From assembly GCA_037576215.1 (NCBI GenBank), contig JBANDB010000001.1, positions 3,782,001 through 3,846,000 on the forward strand: a stretch of DNA of 64,000 nt, read 5' to 3'. Positions 47,592-58,902 of this stretch are shown here, piece by piece. A program made the position numbers and the translations under genes. Under the pieces are notes generated by a model that saw only the letters and a list, made by a program, of their open reading frames with translations, ran no database searches and had not been told where the DNA came from. This DNA comes from Armillaria gallica. Lineage: Eukaryota; Basidiomycota; Agaricomycetes; Agaricales; Physalacriaceae. Each line of letters opens with the position of its first letter. The stretch's first letter is position 1.

Positions 47592-47753
47592 AGTTGGCAG
47601 TGAGAAAGAGGAAATCCTGAAAAGAAGAGGAGATGGTGGTGGTTTAAAGTTAAGTGATGAAATTCCCATGCTCAAAAAATCTGTCAGGCTTACCATATTG
47701 ATCGGCCATCGGGATCAGTGCTCTTGAGGGCAAGAATGCTAAGGGGGGGATAC

Positions 47754-48279
47754 TGTTATGCACATGCCACCGGCCTCCACTTCACACCCATTCCAACTTC
47801 AATTGTAACACTAGTATTCCTCACTATCGGACTCCATGGCCTCCAACCACTTACCATTACTGTTCCATTTGATATTTCATTTATCATTTCATTTTACTAT
47901 TTCACATATTAACTCTAGAACCCGAATCTGGTAGCGAACAGACCACCGCCAGAGTCCATCAGACTCTGACTCGGATTTACCTACTCATATATATACCATA
48001 GAAATACTTGTAGATACTCAGTTCAAATATCAACTTGGTTTAGCCAAATCTCTCTCTGACTCCAAGTCTAATCTATCGCTCTCCAAGTCCGCAGCCTCTG
48101 CTCTGTTGGACTACCTTTACTCTCTATCCAAACCTTTGCTCTCTGTGGACTCCACTCCACAATCCAATCTTAGGGCTTTAGCTCAAGGGTGACATTGCTA
48201 ATAGCTTCGCCAAAGCCCATGCACTCCGTGGATCTCTGCTCGTGCAAGTTATCTTTGCCTATTTGGCACGTCCCTAACA
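47754..48279 (+). repeat. 3' LTR of element E
   Basis: 526 bp, TGTTATGCAC to CCCTAACA, preceded 3 bp upstream by the polypurine tract AAGGGGGGGA. Followed by the AGAGC target duplication. Confidence 0.93.
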
Positions 48280-48284
48280 AGAGC

Positions 48285-49020
48285 TTGGGATACGTCTGTG
48301 AAATGCAGTGACATTGCTGTGGACATGCTTCCACTATCCCATAATGTGAGTGCCATTATTCCATTAACGTTCATGTATGTTGACAGACACATTTTATCAG
48401 CAGCAGAATACATTGGTCGCTCTTTCGATTCCGTTGCAATCTTCAACTTGTATTGGTTGCTAGGATGCTCCTCAGATCTATTATCAGTCATGGCTGTCAT
48501 TTGGGACTGCTGTTTATGCATGATGCAAATAACGTGTTGGAGGTTAGGGCTACCTTCGTAGCACTGGTTGAATTCACGACTTGTTAAATATTGGATCCTG
48601 AAACCCTCATCTGTTTCTGATTCTTCTGAGCAGGGTTCATCGTCTGATCCTGAACTATGTTCAGATGATCCATCATATGGGTCTCCATCTTCTTCCCAAG
48701 CCATCCCCATGAACTCATGCTCTCCACCAATGTCTGAGTCATATTCTCTGCTGTATTCCTCGAATTCCACCTCCTGCCATGCAGCTTCGTAGTTTTCCTC
48801 CTCTTTGGAGGGTCCATTCTCAATGATGGAGTCATTGTCATTGTTGTCATCATGAATATTGTCACCAATAGTAGTATGGGCTGCACGAATTTGTGGATTG
48901 TTGTCCTTATTGTGGTGAGACACATAATGACCCATCTCACCACATTGAAAGCACTTAATGTTGCTTAGATCCGCTGGCTTGGAGGGTCTGGGTCTTACAA
49001 CATTGTTGTTATAAATGGGT
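48285..49020 (-). pseudogene. Element G gag end (zinc knuckle) and protease N-terminal half
   Basis: On the minus strand a zinc-knuckle-like CFQCGEMGHYVSHH (about 48,950) has His where the fourth ligand Cys is normal. It is followed by an acidic linker and the protease active-site region LWDSGSMSTAMS (about 48,330). Element E cuts the frame shortly afterwards, at 48,280. The second half resumes at 39,562. The frame is open for 228 codons. Confidence 0.8.
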
Positions 49021-51267
49021 TGTTAATTGAGGGCAGGATTCTGCACTCCTGTACCCATAGGATTTGACTGCTGTTGAGGAGGCGTCTTTGGTGTATTCTG
49101 GGGCAGACAATCACAGTTATTTGGGTGGAAGAATCTCCTGCCAGCCCATATAAACATACAACTATAAATTGGTCTCATGGATAGCCCAGGTTGATCCTTG
49201 TTTTCCACTGGGCAAGGCTTGTCTCTTGATGGAGTTTGGGGATTCATTCAGGTGTTCATCAGCATATCATTCGATGCGGTTATGCATCTGTCAACGATGG
49301 CCTCCAAGTGCTCATGCATTTTGCTCTGCACGATTATGAGAGCGGTCCGTTGCTTGAGTATCTTCTTGTGATTGTCTGTTTGGATCATAATATGGGTAAT
49401 CTCTCCAATCATCTTCATCGTTGGATTCGTCAGGAGCATCACCATTATTGGATCCTCCTCCAGATGGCGGTCCACCGCCCGGTGGTCCTGGAGGTGGTCA
49501 GTTGTTTGGTGGGGCACCTCCTCTTCCTCCTAATCCTCTAGTGGGATGTGGGAGACAACTGCCTTGTCAGGGTGGCCCAGTGTTAAGTGGATGACTAGGT
49601 CTACCACCTCTGGGTGGTCCCCCAGGTGGTCCTCCATTGGGTGGCCCTCCATGTGGTGAGGTGTGTGGTACTGATGGTCCCTATGTGGAACTAGCAGCAG
49701 TCGTCTTCGACTTTGGGGCTTGAGGTGCTGTTTTATGTGCTGTATTCCTCGTTCCAGGATTGATGCTTGGCACTGATGCCTTATTTTTATCACCAGGGGA
49801 TTTATTTTGCTCCTTTGAGTTGGCAATCCCCCCTTTGATGATGAATGTGTTCCCATCAATGTCAAGGAATATACCTTAGTCAGCAATTTCAGTATGACCA
49901 GTGTCAGCTAGGTTGTGAGCCCTCCATCACTGGAGGATTACTCTGTCCTTAATAGTCTTCCCATAACGGGGAGTAGGGCTTGGTTCGCCCAGATCCGCAG
50001 TATCATTTGACATCGCATTGGTAGGATTTTGTTCCTCATTCATCAGGGATGGTTGTTCACTTGGGCGTTCCACTTCTATGACCTGAATCTCAGGTGTAGG
50101 CAATGGAGGTGAGCTTTCCTCTTGTTTAATCAGATTCTTATCGGGGGTGGTGGTTGTAGATGTACTTCCCATCGTGGGTTTCTGCTGAAACTCAAAGGAT
50201 CGAATCCTATCAGTCCTGGTGCTGTTCGCAATTCAGGTGGCTATGTTGCATAGCTGATTGTTGAGGTCACCCAGATCATTACATGCAACTGGTTTATCAT
50301 TGGTCCCCATGACCAGTCTACCACCAACCATGGTAGTAATTACAATGTTGTATTGTTCCCAGTATATATCCGATTCAGGATCTACGTTCTCAAGTCCGAG
50401 ACATCTAAATATCAGGCCCAGTTGCCTGTGAGCGAGTACTCTTGTTACCGCTCATTGGTGATCACTCAGTTCATTTAGGAATAACTGTGCAGATCGCTCG
50501 TCCTCCATTGGATCAGTCCAAGGTCCCTTATCATTGTGGGCTAGCTCATATGCCAGTTCATTGTTTGTTAAAATGGCGCTATCGAACTCATTATCAGACA
50601 ATTGGTTGCTCCAATCGCCATCATCAGGGTTGGAATCATTGGTTAATCCCAGTACTGCAGCCAGAACAGTATGTCCAAGATCCTGATCATCGACTGACAC
50701 TATGTCATCTTCTGGTGACAAGGATCTGTTTGACTCAAATTCGGCTATACCAAATTCACTGTCCACATTGTCATCCTTTAGTACAGGTATGAGCTCAGGC
50801 TCAATATCCTTGTGCTTAGATTCCACAGTTGAGGAGGTAGGAGTTATTTCTATTGATGCAGTAGTAAGTACAGTTTCATCATTACCGGTGCACCAGTTAT
50901 GTTCAACTGTTGACTTAGATTTTTCTAGGACTCTCCACCTCCGGTCATTGGTAGAGTCAAATGTGCCTAGTAGCCTGGGGCTAGTTGTTGTGGTTGGCAT
51001 CGTCTCTCTATCTGCATTCACCTCTGGTGTTCCAGCCAGAGTCAGGGGGCTGGAGGCATGACACTCTGCAATCATGCTAGGATTATTGGCCTGGGCCTCG
51101 ATTGGATCAAGGTTAGCCCCTTGAAGCATTACAGCAGGTTCTGCCAATGTGTTCAGATTATTAATAGCTGTGGAAGAACCTTGTAGCAAGGTTTCTTGGG
51201 GGTCAACCGCAGTGACAGTCAGTTGGGTCCCCCACTTTTTCGATCTAGTAGTCATAGTAGTAGACAT
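49021..51267 (-). pseudogene. Element G gag
   Basis: The ATG at 51,267 (MSTTMTTRSKKWGTQ) opens 271 codons of acidic, Ser/Thr-rich protein to a TGA at about 50,452. The same frame continues (VTRVLAHRQLGLIF...; MGSTSTTTTPDKN at 50,172) to a Gly/Pro-rich segment (HGGPPNGGPPGGPP, about 49,650, and PPPGPPGGG, about 49,490). Stops at about 50,452, 50,236 and 49,927 are TGA in place of likely Arg; others are TAA or TAG in place of likely Gln. The large acidic N-terminal region is not typical of gypsy Gag. Confidence 0.65.
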
Positions 51268-51354
51268 ATTTTTGTGGCTTGTATCTCATTATTTGTTCCA
51301 TTTAGTTGCTTGTATTGCTTGTAGTCGCTGATATAGCTGATTACACTAAAAAAG

Positions 51355-51549
51355 TGTAAAGATTCCTTAGTCTTGCATCACATAAAGTAGTGTAGACCAA
51401 TGTATATGGTAAACTACATGCATATACAAGACGGTAAAAGAATAAAAGATGAATTTCAATAAGAAATTTGTCATAACTTAAGTACTACTAGATAAGATCA
51501 AAGATAAGATAAGATGATATAACTTAGTGGCATAACCACTCCTGTTACA
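51355..51549 (-). repeat. 5' LTR of element G
   Basis: 195 bp with proper TG...CA ends on both strands (plus strand TGTAAAGATT to CCTGTTACA). Flanked on the outside by ATTTC. Confidence 0.9.
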
Positions 51550-51554
51550 ATTTC

Positions 51555-52460
51555 TCTCTTATTCAATTTCTCTGTGAGCTCACTAAACTTGCATTATAGC
51601 TGAGACTCAAAGTTACTAACTCTTATGCGGTGCAACAAGTCCAGATCCAAACTGAAACTTTATTATGTTATGTAGGAGGTAGGTAGCTTGGCTTAATACA
51701 TGAAAATCTACTTTACTTATACTACAGGAGATTGATTGTTACAAATGGATTTTTAGTAATTTACTTCTTTTTTGGCCAGATATTCCTCGTCCAAGTTGGC
51801 ACAGCGCTCTAGGCAGTGTGCCACTTGTTCCTCTTTTTAGTAGTCTCAAAGAGCTAAGCAATATCGATGTCACTCACCCTAGCAGCAAAGTAGCCCATGA
51901 GCATGCACTCAATAGCTGCTTAATCCTTGATCACTGATCACACTTCGTATTTGGCTTTCAGGTCTGCTCCAAAGGTGACAGCATCATATTCTAGACCCAG
52001 TAACCAAGAAATGCTTCAGCTTCCCAGCCTGCTCACTATTTCCATTGGCCAAAGTTTATTTCTAGGCTATGCCCAGGGTTCTCTTGATTACCCTGCACAT
52101 GATATCATTTTTCCGGATCTTCAGGGACCACATGTCATAGATTACAGACACATCGTTATCTAAATTAGCCTTGGCCTGTGTACAAGCGCATCCCACTGAA
52201 GTTGAGTTCTCTATTGCAAAAGGGTAGTTTGGGAAGCTAGCTTGCCCTTCAGCCTTGTTGCTATGCATGCCCATAAGATACAGTGCAATGATGAAGTCCT
52301 TATGTTTTAATTCTGTTGCTTCTTTTTCTATTATAGAGCTCTCTACCTTGGTGACCTTGCTTCTTCAGGTGCCACTTGCACTGTCAGCCTGCTCATGATG
52401 CCTCTGCATTGCTAATGTGTAAGGTATGACATTTTTGCAAAATTACACCCTTAGACATGT
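51555..52460 (-). pseudogene. Unknown minus-strand gene remnant
   Basis: Protein-like minus-strand stretches run from about 52,430 (RSKVTKVESSIIEKEATELK) through MGMHSNKAEGQASF (52,274) to SLKIRKNDIMCRVIKRTLG (about 52,070), with a stop upstream and frameshifts below 52,062. I do not recognise the family. The first about 80 bp beyond the G target site may belong to the interrupted LTR of element L. Confidence 0.35.
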
Positions 52461-52478
52461 TGTGGCCATGACACTGTC

Positions 52479-53409
52479 TTGGAATTGTCAACTCCTTCAG
52501 AGACCTCAGAGTCAACACTAACATTCACACATATGGTGGACCCAGATGTGCCTCACCCTATGTTCAACAAGAGTGAGTCACTTCCAGGCATAGCATACAT
52601 GCCTCAAACCTTGGATGAAATCCTGGCAACTCTCTCTGAATGGCTAATCCAACCCAGGTATAGCATCACAGAGCTGGGAGACGTCAGGAGTGATGAGTAT
52701 CACTTCATTGCTACTATCCCTGAGGCACCAATAGTTAAATGGGAAGGGATTCCATGAGCCTCTCCTTACCCCATTGACCTTCTTTTGTGAGAGGAAGCTT
52801 GCTTCCCACAAACTTCTTACTCCACTGGCTCACTGGAAAACTTAGCATTCTCAGAGAAAGTGTGGTCATTAGGCCACATCATACTGGATCCTTATGCCGA
52901 GGCATGCTTGAGGTTATCTGGCCATCAAGGAGCCTGAAGCCACTAGTCTGGACAAGCTCTTGAAAAGTCTGATTAACATGGGTGTAGCCTTTTGGATAAT
53001 GTATTGTATGGCTGATTGGGAATCCTTTCACACCAAGGCTGAGAACATGGGAGGATCTGAGAGAACGTTAGCAGATGCAGCTCAACAACTAGGATACGAT
53101 GACCTCTTGATTTGGGATTGAGCGACTCTTATTGAGTTTAATAATCTCTATGGAGTGATGTGGAGCACTTTCTTCAAGAGTCAAGAAGTTGACCATCAAG
53201 TATTTCCAACTATACAACTACTCATAAGCCTATGGCTGGAGGATGTTTCAATCAGTTCCTTAGGAAAGCAGTATGGTGGTGTTTGGAATATACTGCTGGA
53301 CTTGGTTTTCCAGGCTATATACAAGGAGGTTCTTAATAGCTATCATCTGAAGGTCAGATACAAGAGTCAATGGGCAGACTATATTTATTCTTTTTTAAGA
53401 AAGAACTGA
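52479..53409 (+). pseudogene. Unknown plus-strand coding remnant
   Basis: An open frame of 92 codons (52,479-52,757) is followed, after frameshifts, by protein-like stretches (VWSLGHIILDPYAEACLRLSG; LINMGVAFWIMYCMADW; 53,155-53,409 with LLISLWLEDVSISSLGKQYGG). They read as one decayed gene of 300 codons or so. No motif identifies it. In-frame TGA at about 53,118 (IWD*AT) again suits an Arg codon change. Confidence 0.4.
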
Positions 53410-56400
53410 AGCAAGCTAATATTTATTTCCACAGAATCCAACATCAATCTAAGTGCTGCAATCCTGGGGCTAATGTATGCAAAATCCTAAAGTGGGCATA
53501 GCTTCAAAGAGCTTATTGTCCTGATAGACAACCTTATTTGATACAAAGACGTAAATGAGTGATAAAGCCTGGGGGGGCTATGTAAGATTACTATAGAGTG
53601 TGAAATTTTTATCTTGGACAGAAACAAAAACAATGGACATCTCTTTAGTCTTCACTGTGACCACCATCTGACCTGCTCCTGTCACCTTAATGCTCTTCTT
53701 CTGACCCAAATGCAAGAGCTCTTCTTGAGTTCCTGAGTACTTGTTCTTCTTTGGTCAGTTCTCTTTTTTCATAATACTTTCTATTTCTTCCTGGATACTT
53801 TCTGTTCCTTCCAATTCAATTCAATTATTCTGCCTCTGGAGGCCAGTCAGCAAGAGTCCATATAATGACCCTGTTTGTATCTTACAAATTTGTCTCTTTC
53901 ATTCACCAGGAGATTTTCTATTCCTTTCTGCTCACCTTCATACTATTCTCTTTCCCTCCCAGGGTCTACCCCCTAACAAGCTGCCATGTCTATCTTCTCA
54001 CTGACTGTTGCATTGTTTTTATTCATTAGCAGGTGGAGATTCAGCTGTGATCATATGTATTATATAAGCCACCTGATACAATTGTGCACCAGCTTTGCTG
54101 TTTGCTTCCTACAGAAGTCTTGCAGTGGTCTGAGCGAGATCTGGCCTATACATTCTGTGATTGGCATCTATGCCACTTCTGTCAAGTAGCAGTAGAGGAT
54201 GAGCCACATGTATTGCTCATTTGTGCTACTGTGCCCTATATGTCCATATTTGCATTTGGCATGGGACAGACTTGATATTGAAAATCATTTGGCTTGCCTC
54301 CTGCAGTTGCCTGCTGCCAATCCTCTATTTGCAGTTTGTGCATCATGTTTTTCAAAATCTTTCCTAGTGTCCTAGTGTATATACTGCCACTTAGTCTTTG
54401 CATGGCAGTGTCAGAATGAGGTGTGTGAATGTGGTGATCAATATATATTGTGTTACCATACTTCATAATGCATTCTGAGTTTAGCTTTGACTATGTTGTT
54501 GGATTGTAAATGGTCCCTGCAACACTTTTAATCTATGAGATGTTCTCAGTTGGCGACTGAGAGTATCACAGTGGCAAGGAGCATTGTAGTCTGTGACACT
54601 TTGGTGGTGGCACAGAACCCCAGTGTTCCTTTTTTGGACCTTGTCCAGTTATCTAAACTCTAAACTCTTTGAATAGCCTTTACCTCCTTCCACAGAATTG
54701 TATAACACAGTGCAAGAGGGTACAAGAATATTGGCCTGGCACACCAGGTAGGTAGGTAGGTTGGGCTAGCAGGTGCAAAAAAAAAGTTGACCTCTCTTAT
54801 TAAAGCCTAAAAATGACTTTTGGGGGATGTTATAGATAAATTTCAATGTAATACATATCATAGTGCATGCTATTTACCTCCATGAATATGACAACTAGCT
54901 TTATAGATATCTTCACTGGCACTCTTTGGCATTGATGCTTACTACATCATGATGATGTCAAACACCTTAATGAACCAATTTTCGAATATATGTCCAATAG
55001 GATACAGACTGTGTGCAAAAACATTAAGATATTTATCAAACAGATACTTTTGTGCAAAGAATGAGCCAAAAGCATCAGAATAAGCCTAAATTAGGTAGAA
55101 TGACATCATACAGGCCATGTGGAGGTAGGTAGGTCCAGCACTGATGCACAAAAATATTTAATTGATCCCATGGTTTTTTTTTTTTTTCATTCATATTCAG
55201 ACCCCCTTAACACAGTGTAGTCAGTAGAAACACATAGATAACTGACTCATACATCATTACATAATCAATCTTGTCTTACCTTTATCCCATGAGGATCTCT
55301 TTCGGTCGCAGTCCTGTGCCTCGAGACTAAGGTACTAGGTGACAGATTCTACAACTAATCCTTTACACCAATGACATCACTTGGCTACGCAATCTGGTAG
55401 CATGAATTCCTTAAGAACTACGAGAGTTCTTACAATTCCATCATCCATGGAACTGGAGATGCCCCTGGTACAGCAGTAAGTAAACAGGGCCAAAAGATTA
55501 AGCAGTCAACTTGGTATGAGGGAGAACAATGGGAATGATCTTAGAGTATGATATCCCCAAGATACCCCTTGTTTAGCTGTCTACACCTCACCACAGGTAT
55601 TATAATGCACATGGAAAAAAGCTGTTTACAAATACAATATGTACCATCTTCACAGATACTGTACTATTTTGACCTTAAGTTCACATAACGTGTCACAGAG
55701 GCCTGTGAAACGAAGATATGCATACCTCATAGCATGTCACAGCTTACAGTGAAGAGTTGAAAGAAAATTCTAAATTAATGCCATTTTTGAGCAAGGAATA
55801 ATGAAATACACATCTCTGAGTGTCTATACGCGTTCCCAGATGTTTCTGTGATACCAACAATTTGGTTTTATGATGTGGCCTTGACGAGACTATGAAAGTT
55901 GTTGGTATCAAGTCAGAATGCAGAAATAGCACCAATATTAGAAATTTAATTGACCTGTTCTCTTGCTGACATTCGGCCCTTCCGGCGAATTGTCTATTCA
56001 TGACATTGGCACCACTCGGCGCTGAGTGGTAAAAAAGTACATTTACAAAGGATTGAACTCACAGCCTAGATATTTAGTCACAAAAGATAACTACAAAGCT
56101 ACAATGGTGATGAAGATATACAATATGAAGATGGGCATTCCCTGTCACAGCCATCCATGAACATCTGCTCGGCTGAAGATGTTGCATAACATGTCACAAG
56201 TCATGAACGTAAGGTCGAAATAGTACAGTATTCACATTATGAATCCTTGTTATGTGTTATGTGAATACACAGTCATATTAGTACAGTATCTATTACACCA
56301 AAGTACCTTTGCTCATCACCAGTTCATACTTCAGTCTTCTAGATTTGTCTAAAGAAACACAGCCCATTTCCCTTGATAAAAAGGCTCCTAGTATTGTGAC

Positions 56401-56470
56401 TTTACAGTAGATATTGAGTACACTTCAAGTTAATCCTGCATTACATTGTCATACAAATGAAAGTCCTACA
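53410..56470. other. Gene-free boundary between repeat region and gene block
   Basis: No gene is supported. Visible items are a (GGTA/AGGT)n microsatellite at about 54,747-54,763 with a related piece near 55,124, an A-run at about 54,777 and a T-run at 55,172-55,187. Short frames at 53,741-54,275 and 55,744-56,001 do not look coding. Sequence becomes less AT-rich after about 55,270. The last about 70 bp before 56,471 should carry the fimbrin 3' UTR. Confidence 0.45.
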
Positions 56471-58693
56471 TCACTGCCCATTTGCAATGCTCATCAGACT
56501 ACCCACAAATGTCATAATCTACACCGAGATCAACAACGAAAGAACCCAGACAAATATGCTATAGACTCACCAGCTTCGGCCGAATATCAACAATATCTTC
56601 AGGGACCAAGAAGATCAACGCGTTCATCTTCCTCGCAATGGATATTGCCAGTTTTGCATTCTGTCTCCGGTCTTCGTATTCACCAGTCACATCGACCGCA
56701 ATGACCAACGCGGGGTCGACAATTCCCGGCCGGATGGCGTCTAGCAAATCGAGGAAGAACAAGCCTGTCGAAATAGAAGGATCCTTGAACGACCTGATAC
56801 TTCTTGTCCGAGCAACGGGATTCGCCGCCGTAGCGGCAGTAGCGTTGGCCCACTTGAGTATCTCGGTATCTGAAATAGGTCGCCCGCCAGTAGATTTGCT
56901 CAAAGATGTCAGCGTCTTGGTGATACTCAACCTGCAGAGGGTAAGTTTCACTAACGAAGGGACAGATGGGAAGTACAGACCTCATCAGCTGCCAGACTAA
57001 ACCGAGCACCAACGTCTTGTTCCCATCAACGATATCTGCACCTTGGATACCGACCATATGCAAGCCACTGCCCCTAGCGAGATCGACGGCATAGTTTGTG
57101 TTCTCTACAGCCTTGAAACGGCTCACACCCATCCCCTTGGACTGCATCCCGACATCTTCGTCTTCCTCGCCGACAGCCCCGCCGGACACATACGCGCCCA
57201 AATTTGCTCCTTTTCCTTCCTTGGGTTTCGACACCCGCCTCCAAACAACAACACCAGGACTAATTTTGTCAAACGCTTGGAGAATGACAAGTCCGTCCCT
57301 CAGATCCTCGACGAGGTTGAACACGCCTGGCTCGACACCCAACGAGTTCAGCCATAATGTGAAGACACGAGCTTCACGTTCGCCCTCCGCATCAAAGTCC
57401 TCCACGGCACCATAATCCGTCTTCTCGACTTCCGTAAGCGGGTCCAATCCAGGATGGGTATTGAACAGATTGGCAATAAAGGCCAAGTTCAAACGAGGGT
57501 TGCCTGCAATGAGCGAGGACGGCGTCAAGAATTTGCGGCAGCCAATCTTGTCAGCATTCGACAGGACCTGTTCCGCGCGCGTTCGAAGATCTGAAGTCTG
57601 CAGGGGAGCCAAAGAGCACTCTGCTGGCATAAGCTGATTGAGCAGCACGGTATAGTTTTCTGCATCGTTGACGTCCCTGCTAAAGTTGTTGACCCGCCTA
57701 TGCCATCCAGCCTTCTTGAGATGATAATTGAACCACCGCACGAGAATCTGATCTGGCGTGAGCCTCAAAAGATCCTCGATGGTCTCGCCCTCTTCACAGA
57801 GTCTCCCGAGCTCCGGATGGATTCTCAAATCCACGCCACTTAGCAGACCCCTCCGAATAACCTGCCAAATCAGCCCCAAAATGAGATGCTCCCTGCCTTC
57901 CTGGATATCGGCACTCCCGATGTTCACCACGGAGCACCCAATCGCTTTGGCGCTGGTAATCACGATGTTGTTATTCTCCGTCATCTGGAACGCATTCAAC
58001 GGCTTCTTCGCCGTCGGTTTGTTGAGGACACGCGTATCGATGGTATCCGGAACCGAGTCATTGATCAGCTTGCACAGCACGAGTCCGTCCTTGCATTCGT
58101 CAAAGAGCTGCATCGTATCGGTAGGAATGGGGTATCGGCCTGAAATATCAGGATCGTTCTCAAGGACCTGTAGAATTATGAGCATACACTCAGCATTCCA
58201 ACAGACGAATGGCTCACCAAATTGATATGATTCGTGAACTCGCGCCTCTCATCCTCGTTGATGGTATGGCTGACATTAGCATTGCTCCCCTGCACGGTCA
58301 TCTTGCCCTTTGCCGTCTTGATTCCGCCTCCAGTCGCTGTTTGCGAGCGTAATTTAACGTTGAGCTGTGGACCCTATTGAGCCGCAGTCCGCAAGAGTAT
58401 CCCCGAGTACGCACCTCTACCCAGTCCTCCAGCTCGACTTTGCCGCTCGCATCGACGCTAACGTGCTTGAGCGTTTCTCTAGCCTGGTCATAACTTTCGC
58501 CAGAGCTCTGCAGGGCTTGAAGAACGGCGGTCTTGTCGACACGGCCTGGTGAGTCGGTGGATATCGAGCTGTTCCGTTGTCAGCAAGACCGTGCAGCCCT
58601 TCCACCACGCACTCACTTGAATCGATTAATGAGATTAAACATTTCATCTCTGGAGACTTCTGGGTACTTTTTCTGGAGTCGAAAGGCGTCCAT
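56471..58693 (-). CDS. fim1: Fimbrin (actin-bundling protein), six exons
   Basis: Exons (minus): 58,693-58,617, 58,568-58,415, 58,373-58,218, 58,167-56,981, 56,931-56,571, 56,518-56,471. They sum to 1,983 nt, i.e. 660 residues plus TGA, and all five introns (42-52 nt) have GT...AG borders. Residues 1-75 hold an EF-hand-like region whose loops lack the usual calcium ligands. Residues about 130-365 and 390-655 are two actin-binding domains of two calponin-homology repeats each (for example DGLVLCKLIN, AVENTNYAVDL). The C-terminus MTFVGSLMSIANGQ is only recovered by splicing the last 48-nt exon. An acidic, Gly-rich insertion of about 30 residues (about 446-478) precedes the SRFKAVEN motif in the third CH repeat. 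The family cross-links F-actin in cortical patches and the contractile ring. It lies 209 bp downstream of the ATP-citrate lyase stop, same strand. Confidence 0.95.
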
Positions 58694-58902
58694 GGTGGAA
58701 TATTTACAGCGAACGTCGAGGTATGAGACAGAGTTATAAATATGGTGAAGTGGCTGTGCGATGACGATGACGAAGGACTGCGGAAAACTACGGCCAAGTT
58801 CATGAAACAGAGAAATATGCATTGCGAGTCATCTAATTACTATCTAAACTAAAAGCACAGGGAAAGCACAATAAAGGAAAACTTCTCAATCTACCGCATC
58901 AC
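58694..58902 (-). promoter_or_regulatory. 209-bp interval carrying the fimbrin promoter
   Basis: It lies between the ATP-citrate lyase stop and the fimbrin start on the same strand. It must contain the 3' end of one and the promoter of the other. I see no TATA box; a minus-strand 'cataTTTATAACTC' about 40 bp upstream of the ATG is the nearest AT-rich candidate. Confidence 0.4.

Larger units (their letters stand above)
39563..48284 (+). mobile_element. Element E: complete chromodomain Ty3/gypsy retrotransposon with antisense gene
   Basis: Both LTRs are 526 bp (39,568-40,093 and 47,754-48,279) and AGAGC is duplicated on either side (39,563-39,567 and 48,280-48,284). The internal order is gag, protease, RT, RNase H, integrase and chromodomain (to about 45,520). 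A gene on the opposite strand follows (47,591-45,831), then a polypurine tract AAGGGGGGGA (47,741-47,750). E is inserted in the protease of element G. It is the youngest-looking element: the RT/RNase H frame is open for 599 codons. Confidence 0.95.
38556..51554 (-). mobile_element. Element G: gag-protease-only LTR retrotransposon
   Basis: Two 195-bp direct repeats (38,561-38,755 and 51,355-51,549) start TGTAACAG-like and end CTTTACA on the minus strand and are flanked by ATTTC (38,556-38,560 and 51,550-51,554). A G-rich polypurine tract (minus strand 'aactgggggtg') touches the 3' LTR at 38,756. After subtracting nested element E (8,717 bp with its duplicated site), G is about 4.27 kb. It encodes Gag and an aspartic protease. 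No RT, RNase H or integrase motif is present, so it must be mobilised in trans. Confidence 0.88.
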
